A stretch of 64,000 nt of DNA from Caprella mutica (lineage: Eukaryota; Arthropoda; Malacostraca; Amphipoda; Caprellidae), in contig CANNZV010001031.1 of assembly GCA_947561585.1 (NCBI GenBank), forward strand, positions 1 through 64,000, written 5' to 3'. A program made the translations under genes and the position numbers. How positions within the stretch are numbered: position 1 is the first letter of the stretch; the number at the start of each line of letters is the position of its first letter. The notes beneath the pieces are model-generated. The model did no database searches. It saw only the letters and a program-made list of their open reading frames with translations, and was not told the origin of the DNA. Shown here piece by piece: positions 1 to 11,264 of the stretch.

Positions 1-3000
1 GGCCTCATCATCTACAGTGTCTACTGGCCTCATCATCTACGGTGTCTACAGGCCTCATCATCTACAGTGTCTACAGGCCTCATCATCTACAGTGTCTACA
101 GGCCTCATCATCTACAGTGTCTACAGGCCTCATCATCTACAGTGTCTACTGGCCTCATCATCTACAGTGTCTACATGCCTCATCATCTACAGTGTCTACA
201 GGCCTCATCATCTACAGTGTCTACAGGCCTCATCATCTACAGTCTCTACAGGCCTCATCATCTACAGTGTCTACAGGCCTCCTCTTCTACTTTGTCTACA
301 GGCCTCATCATCTACAGTGTCTACAGGCCTCATCATCTACAGTGTCTACAGGCCTCCTCTTCTACTTTGTCTACAGGCCTCATCATCTACAGTGTCTACA
401 GGCCTCATCATCTACAGTGTCTACAGGCCTCCTCTTCTACTTTGTCTACAGGCCTCTTCATCTACAGTGTCTGCAGGCCTCATCATCTACAGGCCTCATC
501 ATCTACAGTGTCTACAGGCCTCATCATTTACAGTGTCTACAGGCCTCATCATTTACAGTGTCTACAGGCCTCATCTTCTACAGTGTCTACAGGCCTCATC
601 ATCTACAGTGTCTGCAGGCCTCATCTTCTACTTTGTCTACAGGCCTCATCATCTACAGGCCTCATCATCTACAGTGTCTAGAGGCCTCATCATTTACAGT
701 GTCTACAGGCCTCATCTTCTACAGTGTCTACAGGCCTCATCATCTACAGTGTCTGCAGGCCTCATCTTCTACTTTGTCTACAGGCCTCATCATCTACAGT
801 GTCTGCAGGCCTCATCATCTAAAGGCCTCATCATCTACAGTGTTTACAGGCCTCATCATCTACAGTGTCTACAGGCCTCATCATCTACAGTGTCTGCAGG
901 CCTCATTATCTACAGGCCTCATCATCTACAGTGTCTACAGGCCTCATCATTTACAGTGTCTACAGGCCTCATCATTTACAGTGTCTACATGCCTCATCAT
1001 CTACAGTGTCTGCAGGCCTCATCTTCTACAGTGTTTACAGGCCTCATCTTCTACAGTATCTACAGGCCTCATCATCTACAGTGTCTGCAGGCCTCATCAT
1101 CTACAGTCTCTACAGGCCTCATCATCTACAGTCTCTACAGGCCTCATCATCTACAGTCTCTACAGGCCTCATCATCTACAGAGTCTACAGGCCTCATCAT
1201 ATACAGTCTCTACAGGCCTCATCATCTACAGTGTCTACAGGCCTCATCATCTACAGTGTCTACAGGCCTCATCATATACAGTCTCTACAGGCCTCATCAT
1301 CTTCAGTGTCTACAGGCCTCATCATCTACAGTGTCTACAGGCCTCATCATCTACAGTGTCTGCAGGCCTCATCTTCTACTTTGTCTACAGGCCTCATCAT
1401 CTACAGTGTCTGCAGGCCTCATCATCTACAGGCCTCATCATCTACAGTGTTTACAGGCCTCATCATCTACAGTGTCTACAGGCCTCATCATCTACAGTGT
1501 CTGCAGGCCTCATCATCTACACTGTCTGCAGGCCTCATCTTCTACAGTGTTTACAGGCCTCATCTTCTACAATGTCTACAGGCCTCATCATCTACAGTGT
1601 CTGCAGGCCTCATCATCTACAGTCTCTACAGGCCTCATCATCTACAGTCTCTACAGGCCTCATCATCTACAGTCTCTACAGGCCTCATCATCTACAGTCT
1701 CTACAGGCCTCATCATCTACAGTGTCTACAGGCCTCATAATCTACAGTGTCTACAGGCCTCATCATCTACAGTGTCTGCAGGCCTCATCATCTACAGTCT
1801 CTACAGGGCTCATCATCTACAGTCTCTACAGGCCTCATCATCTACAGTCTCTACAGGCCTCATCATCTACAGGCCTCATCATCTACAGTGTCTACAGGCC
1901 TCATCATCTACAGTGTCTACATGCCTCATCATCTACAGTGTCTACAGGCCTCATCATCTACAGTGTCTACAGGCCTCATCATATACAGTCTCTACAGGCC
2001 TCATCATCTACAGTGTCTACAGGCCTCATCATCTACAGTGTCTACAGGCCTCATCATCTACAGTGTCTGCAGGCCTCATCTTCTACTTTGTCTACAGGCC
2101 TCATCATCTACAGTGTCTGCAGGCCTCATCATCTACAGGCCTCATCATCTACAGTGTTTACAGGCCTCATCATCTACAGTGTCTACAGGCCTCATCAACT
2201 ACAGTGTCTGCAGGCCTCATTATCTACAGGCCCCATCATTTACAGTGTCTACAGGCCTCATCATTTACAGTGTCTACAGGCCTTATCATGTACAGTGTCT
2301 ACAGGCCTCATCATCTACACTGTCTGCAGGCCTCATCTTCTACAGTGTTTACAGGCCTCATCTTCTACAATGTCTACAGGCCTCATCATCTACAGTGTCT
2401 GCAGGCCTCATCATCTACAGTCTCTACAGGCCTCATCATCTACAGTCTCTACAGGCCTCATCATCTACAGTCTCTACAGGCCTCATCATCTACAGTCTCT
2501 ACAGGCCTCATCATCTACAGTGTCTACAGGCCTCATCATCTACAGTGTCTACAGGCCTCATCACCTACAGTGTCTACAGGCCTCATCATATACAGTCTCT
2601 ACAGGCCTCATCATCTACAGTGTCTACAGGCCTCATCATCTACAGTGTCTACATGCCTCATCATCTACAGTGTCTACAGGCCTCATCATCTACAGTGTCT
2701 ACAGGCCTCATCATCTACAGTCTCTACAGGCCTCATCATCTACAGTGTCTACAGGCCTCATCATCTACGGTGTCTACAGGCCTCATCATCTACAGTGTCT
2801 ACAGGCCTCATCATCTACAGTGTCTATAGGCCTCATCATCTACAGTGTCTACTGGCCTCATCATCTACGGTGTCTACAGGCCTCATCATCTACAGTGTCT
2901 ACAGGCCTCATCATCTACAGTGTCTACAGGCCTCATCATCTACAGTGTCTACAGGCCTCATCATCTACAGTGTCTACTGGCCTCATCATCTACAGTGTCT

Positions 3001-4403
3001 ACATGCCTCATCATCTACAGTGTCTACAGGCCTCATCATCTACAGTGTCTACAGGCCTCATCATCTACAGTGTCTACAGGCCTCATCATCTACAGTGTCT
3101 ACAGGCCTCATCATCTACAGTGTCTACATGCTTCATCATCTACAGTGTCTACAGGCCTCATCATCTACAGTGTCTACAGGCCTCATCATATACAGTCTAT
3201 ACAGGCCTCATCATCTACAGTGTCTACAGGCCTCATCATCTACAGTGTCTACAGGCCTCATCATCTACAGTGTCTGCAGGCCTCAGCTTCTACTTTGTCT
3301 ACAGGCCTCATCATCTACAGTGTCTGCAGGCCTCATCATCTACAGGCCTCATCATCTACAGTGTTTACAGGCCTCATCATCTACAGTGTCTACAGGCCTC
3401 ATCATCTACAGTGTCTGCAGGCCTCATTATCTACAGGCCCCATCATTTACAGTGTCTACAGGCCTCATCATTTACAGTGTCTACAGGCCTCATCATGTAC
3501 AGTGTCTACAGGCCTCATCATCTACACTGTCTGCAGGCCTCATCTTCTACAGTGTTTACAGGCCTCATCTTCTACAATGTCTACAGGCCTCATCATCTAC
3601 AGTGTCTGCAGGCCTCATCATCTACAGTCTCTACAGGCCTCATCATCTACAGTCTCTACAGGCCTCATCATTTACAGTCTCTACATGCCTCATCATCTAC
3701 AGTCTCTGCAGGCCTCATCATCTACAGTGTCTACAGGCCTCATCATCTACAGTGTCTACAGGCCTCATCACCTTCAGTGTCTACAGGCCTCATCATATAC
3801 AGTCTCTACAGGCCTCATCATCTACAGTGTCTACAGGCCTCATCATCTACAGTGTTTACATGCCTCATCATCTACAGTGTCTACAGGCCTCATCATCTAC
3901 AGTGTCTACAGGCCTCATCATCTACAGTCTCTACAGGCCTCATCATCTACAGTGTCTACAGGCCTCATCATCTACAGTGTCTACATGCCTCATCATCTAC
4001 AGTGTCTACAGGCCTCATCATCTACGGTGTCTACAGGCCTCATCATCTACAGTGTCTACAGGCCTCATCATCTACAGTGTCTACAGGCCTCATCATCTAC
4101 AGTGTCTACTGGCCTCATCATCTACGGTGTCTACAGGCCTCATCATCTACAGTGTCTACAGGCCTCATCATCTACAGTGTCTACAGGCCTCATCATCTAC
4201 AGTGTCTACAGGCCTCATCATCTACAGTGTCTACTGGCCTCATCATCTACAGTGTCTACATGCCTCATCATCTACAGTGTCTACAGGCCTCATCATCTAC
4301 AGTGTCTACAGGCCTCATCATCTACAGTGTCTACTGGCCTCATCATCTACAGTGTCTACAGGCCTCATCATCTACAGTGTCTACAGGCCTCATCATCTAC
4401 AGT
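1..4403 (+). repeat. 25-bp satellite array, left locus
   Basis: About 176 head-to-tail copies of a 25-bp unit (clean copy at 76-100, core CATCATCTACAGTG, with a StuI-type AGGCCT palindrome at the unit joint). The window starts inside the array, so its left end is missing. Common variants are CTGCAGG for CTACAGG, GTCTCTAC for GTGTCTAC, and a distinctive TCTTCTACTTTG form. Several units are only 16 bp, for example near 490, 655, 825 and 910. The plus strand of the unit has no stop codon in any frame, and 25 is not a multiple of 3, so reading frames of over 1400 codons run through the array and encode a 25-residue period. I regard these as a by-product of the repeat: there is no promoter, intron, domain or unique flanking coding sequence. 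The array ends at AGTACCGAAAC. The same satellite recurs at 39035-58310. Confidence 0.97.
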
Positions 4404-5460
4404 ACCGAAACTCAAGTGAAAATTAACTACAATTTTTTTTAAATATAAATACCTGTATGATAGTTCCATTCATTTTCTCAATTGATGAAGATTGAAAATT
4501 GTGATTTTCAGGCCGAATGGTTATTACTTTCACGGAAACTTTATCACTACTCTATAGTTATAATCATTTTATAGAGTGTAATCTTTATTTAACCACCTTC
4601 TCTTTACTGTTCTTCTATTTATTGCCAAACCTAATTCAATTATTGTGCTCTGTCGTATTTTATTCCAATGAATTAACTTCATAAATACTAATAAAAAAAA
4701 GTGAAATTAAGTAAGAAAAACCTAGACTTACATGCTGATATTTTTCTTATGAATTTCACTTTGAGTTATGTTGTATCCAAAGCTCATATGTTTGAATATC
4801 TTTTGAATAAAGTTTTCGCCTGTAATTTATAAATAGGTACACAATCATTCCCTGGACATGACTATAGTCACGTAACATTATTAAGTCTTCACATGGGTTT
4901 AACCTACACGAAATCCTGCTCTCTGTTCTTCACTAACAACCCGAGCTAATTAATCATAATCGGCCATCACAGGAGAAGTTTGAAGGAGCGAGTATCGAAA
5001 GGTCTCTCCTATTAACTGCAGCCTCATTAGCCAGAGTGGAGCTAATTAAACTTGTGTGTAAGCCACTTAGCTACAACAAGGGGAACACACTTTTTCCCAA
5101 TACAGGCAACTGAGTAAATAGGACACACATTGCAGTATCGATCTTCATGGAGGACATTCAGTGCTAGATTAGGAATTTTTGACAATTAGATTCTGTCTTT
5201 AGATAGGAATAAATTACTAACAGAGAAAATTCATTATGAAATGGATACTATCATAGAAAAGAGTCTGAACATGATGCTAATTTCTCAAATCATGTTTTTC
5301 TGATATCCTATTATATCCAAATTATATAAATTTATCATCGTGTACCCAGAACAATTATAAAATATCTACAAGTACAGAAATGATTGAAAATTACTTTTAG
5401 AAATGTGAGATTAGTAAATTATCAAAAATAATTACAATACTTTTTTTTTGACTGTACATA
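4404..5460. other. Single-copy AT-rich DNA, no gene found
   Basis: Non-repetitive AT-rich sequence between the 25-bp array and the Tc1-like element, with a T-run at about 4432-4440. No reading frame is convincing. A GC-richer block at roughly 4880-5110 stands out. It holds two TAATTA homeodomain-type cores within about 100 bp (GCTAATTAATC near 4944 and GAGCTAATTAAAC near 5039) and could be a regulatory element, but nothing else supports this. Confidence 0.6.
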
Positions 5461-5462
5461 TA

Positions 5463-5478
5463 CAGTGCGGGTCAAAAG
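5463..5478 (+). repeat. Tc1-like left terminal inverted repeat
   Basis: CAGTGCGGGTCAAAAG, perfectly complementary to 6999-7014 and preceded by TA. The similarity continues weakly inward. Confidence 0.93.
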
Positions 5479-5884
5479 TGTTTGTAATTTACTAAAATCG
5501 GTGTTTTTTGCCAAAAATAATAATTTCATTCTGATTTTCTTTTGGAATTGTAATCTTTAGAGTAAATCATTATTCCTCTGTGAAAACTAGAATAAATAGG
5601 CTTCTAAAATTACAAAAATAACATTACTTAATGAAATTGACTCAATAGAACAACCCAAAAGTGTTTGCAAAACGTCTTAGTACGAATAAGAAAATGCCAA
5701 AAAGTGGTTAACATTACACACAAATGATATTTGAAACATTGTACAGGTTTATAATACATTTTATTGTAGTATATGAACGTAAATGCTTCAAAAATTTAGA
5801 TTGTATCATTTAATCAGAGTTTTAACATTTAATGAGTTTTACACATTGTTTTACCGCCTCAACCAATCATTTATCAACAAAAAA

Positions 5885-6868
5885 TGTCAATTTCTCAATA
5901 CATTATCTAAGAACAAAACTTCCAAAAACCTTTGCCAGAGTTCTTGTTTGTTCGTAAGTTGGCCTCAATTCGCATAAACCTTTCGTTTGGTGGTGGATCA
6001 CAGATACTGTTTAGAGTTAATATCAGGGTTCTCTGAGAGCAGACCAATGAGCTTCTTGCCAGTGATGCCTTGTTCTACGAGGTAACCTTCAGTGTAATGA
6101 AAAGCATGACTTGGAGCTGTATCCAGCTACAAAATGATGTTCTTTTTTACGTCATCTGATAAAGAATTCAACCAGGAGAGAAAATTGTCTCTCAGTAAAG
6201 CACAATAGTTCTTAGAGCTCATTTTGAGACTATCAGGTACAAGAAGAGGTTCAACCAATTTGTTACTAATAATTCCAGACCACAACATGATGCTGCCACC
6301 CTCTGGTGCCGATTCAAACGCAGACGTCGATTTGCCTCCTTCAGGAGCCACTCTTGGATTCAACCGTTAGGGCCGTCCAGTGTCACTCGGGCTTCGTCCG
6401 TTCAAATAACGGTATGGAAATCTGTTTTCATAAACGTAATTGCCCAGGAGAGTCTTTTCTTGCAATTTACAACACTTAAAGGAGGGCAAACAGCTGGTGA
6501 CCTCTGATCTGCCATGGTACTGAAGATGCGATTACGGGTACTTTTGGACCCTTCCGTCATTCCTGCCGCATCAAAAATTTCTTTCTTGTGCAGTGTGGGT
6601 TCTGATACAGAGCTCTTTTGTTTTTTCTCAAATCTCTGTTATTTGTGACCTTTGGTCGACCTTGTTTGTGAGGTTTCCGTTCCATTTTACCCTCATTGAA
6701 AAACCTCTTCACTGTACGATGATCTCGTTTGATTATTTTGGATATTTCCAATGTGGACTTTTCCTCCTTTAACAGCTTTACAATTTTAGCCCTTTCACTT
6801 GATGTTACCATCTTCCCTTTAACCATATTTAAATAATTTGTAAAAAGTGCAAACACTTCATGGGTCAC
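5885..6868 (-). pseudogene. Tc1-type transposase pseudogene
   Basis: The N-terminal part (6557-6868, 103 codons open) looks like a paired-type helix-turn-helix DNA-binding domain: SSERAKIVKLLKEEKS, then EISKIIKRDHRTVKRF, followed by a GRPK linker (compare the GRPR motif between the two helix-turn-helix units of Tc1 transposases). After this the frame shifts. A stretch around 6370-6400 contains TDEARVTLDGPNG, which resembles the first catalytic aspartate region, with stops beside it. The frame at 6130-6363 has GGSIMLWSGI, typical of the catalytic core. A TAG at 6127-6129 interrupts just before LDTAPSH, the second aspartate. The SENPDINSKQYL segment follows, with Q (codon 6007-6009) where a catalytic glutamate would be expected, then further stops. 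It is a dead gene with at least two frameshifts and several stops. Confidence 0.88.
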
Positions 6869-6998
6869 CTTAAAATAACAAAATTCTGAAAAAAGGAGTA
6901 TAATTAGTTAAAAAAAATGTAAAATGCATAACTAATTGTAAAAGACTGAACTAAAATTATAAAATGACGTAATAAGGAAATATATTTCGAAAAAGGGC

Positions 6999-7014
6999 CT
7001 TTTGACCCGCACTG
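6999..7014 (-). repeat. Tc1-like right terminal inverted repeat
   Basis: CTTTTGACCCGCACTG, the exact complement of 5463-5478, followed by TA. This end is upstream of the transposase gene. Confidence 0.93.
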
Positions 7015-7016
7015 TA

Positions 7017-7770
7017 TATTCTTTGTATAAATTATTTGCTAGTCACTCGTATTTTCTCCAAATTAGTTTTCATTCCGTTTCTATTGTTTCGAATCAAAAT
7101 TTTCTTCTGTATTATCTTTTCCATTCACCAATATAGTAATATTATATTCACTAAGTTTCAAAATTTAAATGAATTAGGAATCTTCCCGATAATCTTGTTA
7201 TAGAATATTCTTTCTATATTAGCTTTCCTAATTTTTTGCAGTATTTTTGACCTTTTCTTCAAAAATAAATTCGAATTCAAACAAAAATTCTCATTTTCTC
7301 AATTATATGATATTTTCAGAGAATTTTAAAGAGCACGTAAGTGCGGTTTCAGAATTTAATGTTACATTAGTTCATAGACCCCCTCCATCCTCCCTCTGCC
7401 TCCACATCTACCAAGTGACATGTCTTTGACATGCTAGAGCATATCACACCAACTTCAGCTCCAAGATACGACACTGTGGCTTCCTCCAGCACTGAGCTTT
7501 TGTTTTTAGTCTGCCTATTGATTAGGTACACCAACTTCTTACGACAGTTCCACGTCGGAAGCTCGATAAGACCTCGCTGTCACTTGGTCGCCTGACAACC
7601 CTTTTTAATTGAAAAGCTGCGATCTGAACCTTGCTGTTAATTAGTGTGAACTATGAAAATGGAGAGGTAAGTTATAGCATCTTCTTTTTGAGGATGTGTT
7701 TTACCATCACTTATTAGTTTAAAATGTTTTAACCCTTCAATGCAGATGTCATACATATACAGGCTGTTTC
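7017..7770. other. Single-copy DNA, no gene found
   Basis: AT-rich sequence to about 7370, then a more balanced block at roughly 7370-7660. No frame longer than about 60 codons looks coding. The balanced block resembles the one near 4900-5100 in composition and could be an exon fragment or regulatory DNA. I cannot tell which. Confidence 0.5.
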
Positions 7771-8064
7771 ATTTCAGTTCCGAAAAAATTTGACAGCTTG
7801 CATATAGAAAGCCAAAATAAATATTTTTTCTATCAATAGAGATGCATTTTTGGACATTTTTATTTCGGATTTTAAAGAAAAGACTTCTATTTCGGGCTTT
7901 ACAGAAAAGACTTTTATTTTGGGATTTACAGAAAAAAAATTTATTCTGGGTTTTAGTGAATAGGTTTGTATTTTGGGTTTACTGAAAAATTTGTTTGGGG
8001 GGTTTTTACTGAAAGAGTTTTTATGTTAGGTTTTTATGCAAGCTGTCAAGTTTTGTCCTGTTTG
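7771..8064. mobile_element. MITE-like inverted-repeat element
   Basis: The inner part of the arms matches perfectly over 15 bp: TTGACAGCTTGCATA (about 7790-7805) against its complement near 8035-8050. A weaker match extends outward. The arms enclose about 230 bp of degenerate direct repeats. There is no coding capacity and no clear target duplication, so the family is unknown. Confidence 0.5.
7859..8035 (+). repeat. Degenerate repeats of about 30 bp
   Basis: Six or so imperfect direct repeats of a T-rich unit built around GGGTTTTACAGAAAAGACTT, variably mutated. They lie between the arms of the inverted-repeat element at 7771-8064. Confidence 0.6.
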
Positions 8065-9080
8065 AAAGTAAATACGTTGGTATTTGTGCGTTCAAGTTTT
8101 TTTTATTATTGTTCACTTAAATTCGAGAATTGCCGATTAAAATGACTGCAGAAAAATAACCACTGACATAAATTTCCAATATATTGGAACTAATAGGAAA
8201 CTGGGTAAAATGTTAATAATTGTTTGAATAGCGTTACAATTTGTTCCCATATTTATTTATCATATTCTTATTATCCTAGCATTGGTCAGTTATTCATTGG
8301 ATTCTATTAGTTTCAGTTGTCAGACAACATCTACAACAAAAACCATGTCATCATTGCAATTGTTGCCTACATATTGGAACAGAGATGTAATGATCAAAGA
8401 AATTTCAGTAAATAGACTATAGCTAAGTCAACTTATTACGATCTACAAGTTACATTACTCTTAATTATTTAACTTACTTTTGACTGTGTTCCTAACTCTA
8501 CAGTGTATTTAATACTTATCTACTGTTCTATCACAACATGTAAGACAAAGTCTACTAAGACATAAATTAGAGCCCCTTAACAAGTTCTTCTAGTCAGATA
8601 GTGAATGACAAGCAAGGCTCACACTCGCACAAAAGAAGTTTGCTCACGAAGCGCCGCCGTGGGATTCAACCGAAAAAGTGCGGTGGTAACTAAGTTTCTT
8701 TACGGTGGAGTAATTGATGGCTAAAGTTTTTAACCAGCTCGGTATTTTCTTTGGAGGTAGTTTAACTGATGCGTAATTGCCTTATGATTCCCATAGATAG
8801 CTTGAAACTGAACGCATAACTTAGGGCGATGGAGTGGTCCGCTTTCCGACTGTATACTTTCACTATCCTCAGATTCGTTTTCTATCAACTAGGTGATTTT
8901 CATTCTTGTTAGTAATTGTCTGCATAGAAAATTTCTCATAGAAATAGAAAACACCAAATTGTTTTAGTCCTTCCTATATTGCATATTTTTATAGTATTAA
9001 ATGGAATAATGTTAGCAAAGTAACTTAACATATCGAAATAAATAATGACATTTTCTCAATTATGAGCTGAATATTACATT
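8065..9080. other. Single-copy DNA, no gene found
   Basis: AT-rich, with a GC-richer part at about 8580-8870 that includes GAAGCGCCGCCGTGGG. No supported coding frame and no repeat seen. Confidence 0.5.
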
Positions 9081-9247
9081 AGAACTCCTCTATAGTGAGT
9101 AAGAGAACTACAAATTTTGTTTAGTCTGTCATGAATAGCAATCAGTTCTATAGATGGCAGGCTAAAGAGAATTAATCCAGTATTTAGGGTACTTCCTTAC
9201 TCAGGACTCTATATTCACTAAAGAGGAGTCCACTATAGAGGAGCTCT
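9081..9247. mobile_element. MITE copy 1
   Basis: A short non-coding element of about 167 bp. Its ends are inverted repeats: AGAACTCCTCTATAGTGA at 9081-9098, and a right end whose complement reads AGAGCTCCTCTATAGTGG. The right side carries a second, inner copy of the CACTATAGAGGAG-type motif (CACTAAAGAGGAGTC). The same ends and interior occur at 21521, which shows this is a dispersed family. It has no coding capacity. The preceding T-A pair is compatible with TA insertion, but the right-hand copy is not clean. Confidence 0.75.
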
Positions 9248-11264
9248 TCTGTAGTGATCATTATGTGCTAAATTGGGAAAATATGTTTACATATGTCGTG
9301 TAGCCGGTATCTAGTATAGTAATTTGCATTGCCTAATAATAACTCCTTTTATGATGAGCACATTTTTATTTTATGTATTATTTGTTAATTTATCGGTAAA
9401 ATAATTTCAAGGTTTTTTCTATCGGTACTAAGATCATCAAATAACGTTAAATTTGACACTGCCTATTCACTTCCTCTTTCATTTCTTCCATACCGTTTCT
9501 TTTAATCCTGTACATCAAAATGAAATTTCTTACATATGCACCTACGTAGAACATTATACTTACCTTTTTATCAGTTATTAAATGGCACCAAACACTACTG
9601 CAAAACTCCTATATTAATAGTATATTATTCTAAAATTTTGACACCGATCTCGTTGGTCTCTTATTTTAAAATCCTGACGATTTATGTCCCAAATGATAAT
9701 ATTTCAGTTTGACTTAATATCATTGGGTACTTGTAAGTTATCTGTCACAGCTTTTTTTGGTTTCACAGCTACAATAGCAGTTCGATTCTTAAAAATATAC
9801 TGATGATATACGAATAAAGGGGGCGTGCCGCCCCAGAAACCCTGTCAGGACAATAAAAAATCATGGAGTGCGCAGTTTGTATCTACAAATTAGCGGATAA
9901 AACAAATTGCAGACGGAATGTATATTTATCGGACAGAAACTGTAAATGTACCACTGAAACCCAAAAAGTGGTGACAAATAACCCAGAAGTACCTATTATT
10001 GATATAAATTTTATTCTTGTCCAACAGATAATCACCAAATTGTAATTTACCTACTATACTATAGGAACGTTAATTCGCATTGAAAGATTACCTTCTATTT
10101 TCCTACCCATCCAATGGGACGAATTTCCTCCAGTCCATTTCCCTAACCTTTCTATCAGTTCCAGTTGGTGAGCTCAATAACACAGACCCCATTGTCCAAA
10201 TCCTTATCAGGCAAATTGTTTTGGTGGTCCAGAGGTCCTCCTTGTGAATGCATTTGGTGGCTGCATTGCTATCAGTGGACCCCTGTCACTTGCATACAAT
10301 GTAGGCCAGACTGCGGATGAATTGGTGACAAATTCACTTAGGTTGAACTTGTCAATAGAATTAGATTAGTTGGTTACAGCAAGGGTGGGTGGGTCAAGAA
10401 GAGCATTTTGGTGTGTCATTAGTAAGGGGAAAATGCAGTCAAAGAAAAGTGTGTCCGTAATGATTCTTTAACAGTTTATTAATTTCAGATTTCATAAAGA
10501 GAAACTTGACGAATTGTAATGCTTGCAGATATTTGTAAATTGGTTTGGGTATACGGTGACAGATTTGTAAGATTTGAAAATAATAAGAAATTAGACAACT
10601 GTGATTTGTGAGACTCTTTTCTTTGCTTGTACACAGTAGTGGTACTATTGCGAGCTTGGATAAGAGTTTAATAATAATATTGGGATGAATTTGAATTGAA
10701 ATTGGGAATAACTAGGAATTTTATATATAAAAATTGGAAAGAATTGAATGAATATGAAAGAAAAACTTGGAAAAAGTGGAACGATTTAATTTAGACGAAA
10801 ATAATGATATATTTTTGAACTATATTTCAATATGAATGAAATTTTAAAATAGAACAAATAGGATCGTTAAGAATTACATAGTGAGTGAATGGCAATCAGG
10901 CAGATGATAACTAAAAATTTAAGCACTGGGGATAGATATTGAGACACTTCAAAGTACACCTCAAGTCAAATCATTCCTAAAATCCTCCATAGATATTCTG
11001 TATGAAAATTACTTTTCTCATACTCTGAAGAAACTGAACCATCCAAATTCAAGCCATTTAACCGGTCACCTTGCCTACCATTTACACTAATATTCCTTTA
11101 CCTTCACCCCCCCCCCCCCCCTCTTATTCCTAGCCGTTAGCCCAGCTCAAGAGAAGCATGTCACAGTTCGCATACAAACTGCCACATTAGTTCACAATTC
11201 AGCCACCCTTCCTACCGGATAAAAAATAACAATCCTATTCATAGGTGGTGCGGAGCATTCGCTC
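9248..11264. other. Single-copy DNA, no gene found
   Basis: AT-rich with a GC-richer block at about 10090-10440. A run of 15 C lies at 11107-11121. No frame of convincing length or composition. The sequence changes directly into the 43-bp satellite at 11265. Confidence 0.55.

Larger units (their letters stand above)
5463..7014 (-). mobile_element. Degraded Tc1-like DNA transposon
   Basis: A 1552-bp element bounded by perfect 16-bp terminal inverted repeats, CAGTGCGGGTCAAAAG at 5463-5478 and its complement at 6999-7014. It is flanked on both sides by the dinucleotide TA (5461-5462 and 7015-7016), the target duplication expected of the Tc1/mariner superfamily. CAGT termini, TA target and total length all fit a Tc1-type element. 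It carries one minus-strand transposase gene that is broken by stops and frameshifts, so this copy cannot be autonomous. The intact ends and target duplication mean it could still be mobilised in trans. Confidence 0.93.

Noticed and set aside
17..4442. Reading frames of over 1400 codons in the left 25-bp array
   Set aside because: They follow from a stop-free unit read in all three frames. Two overlapping frames encode the same 25-residue period, and no domain, start context or unique coding flank exists.
4546..4578. CTCTATA / TATAGAG hairpin as a terminator or RNA gene
   Set aside because: A seven-base AT-rich stem is expected often by chance in such sequence.
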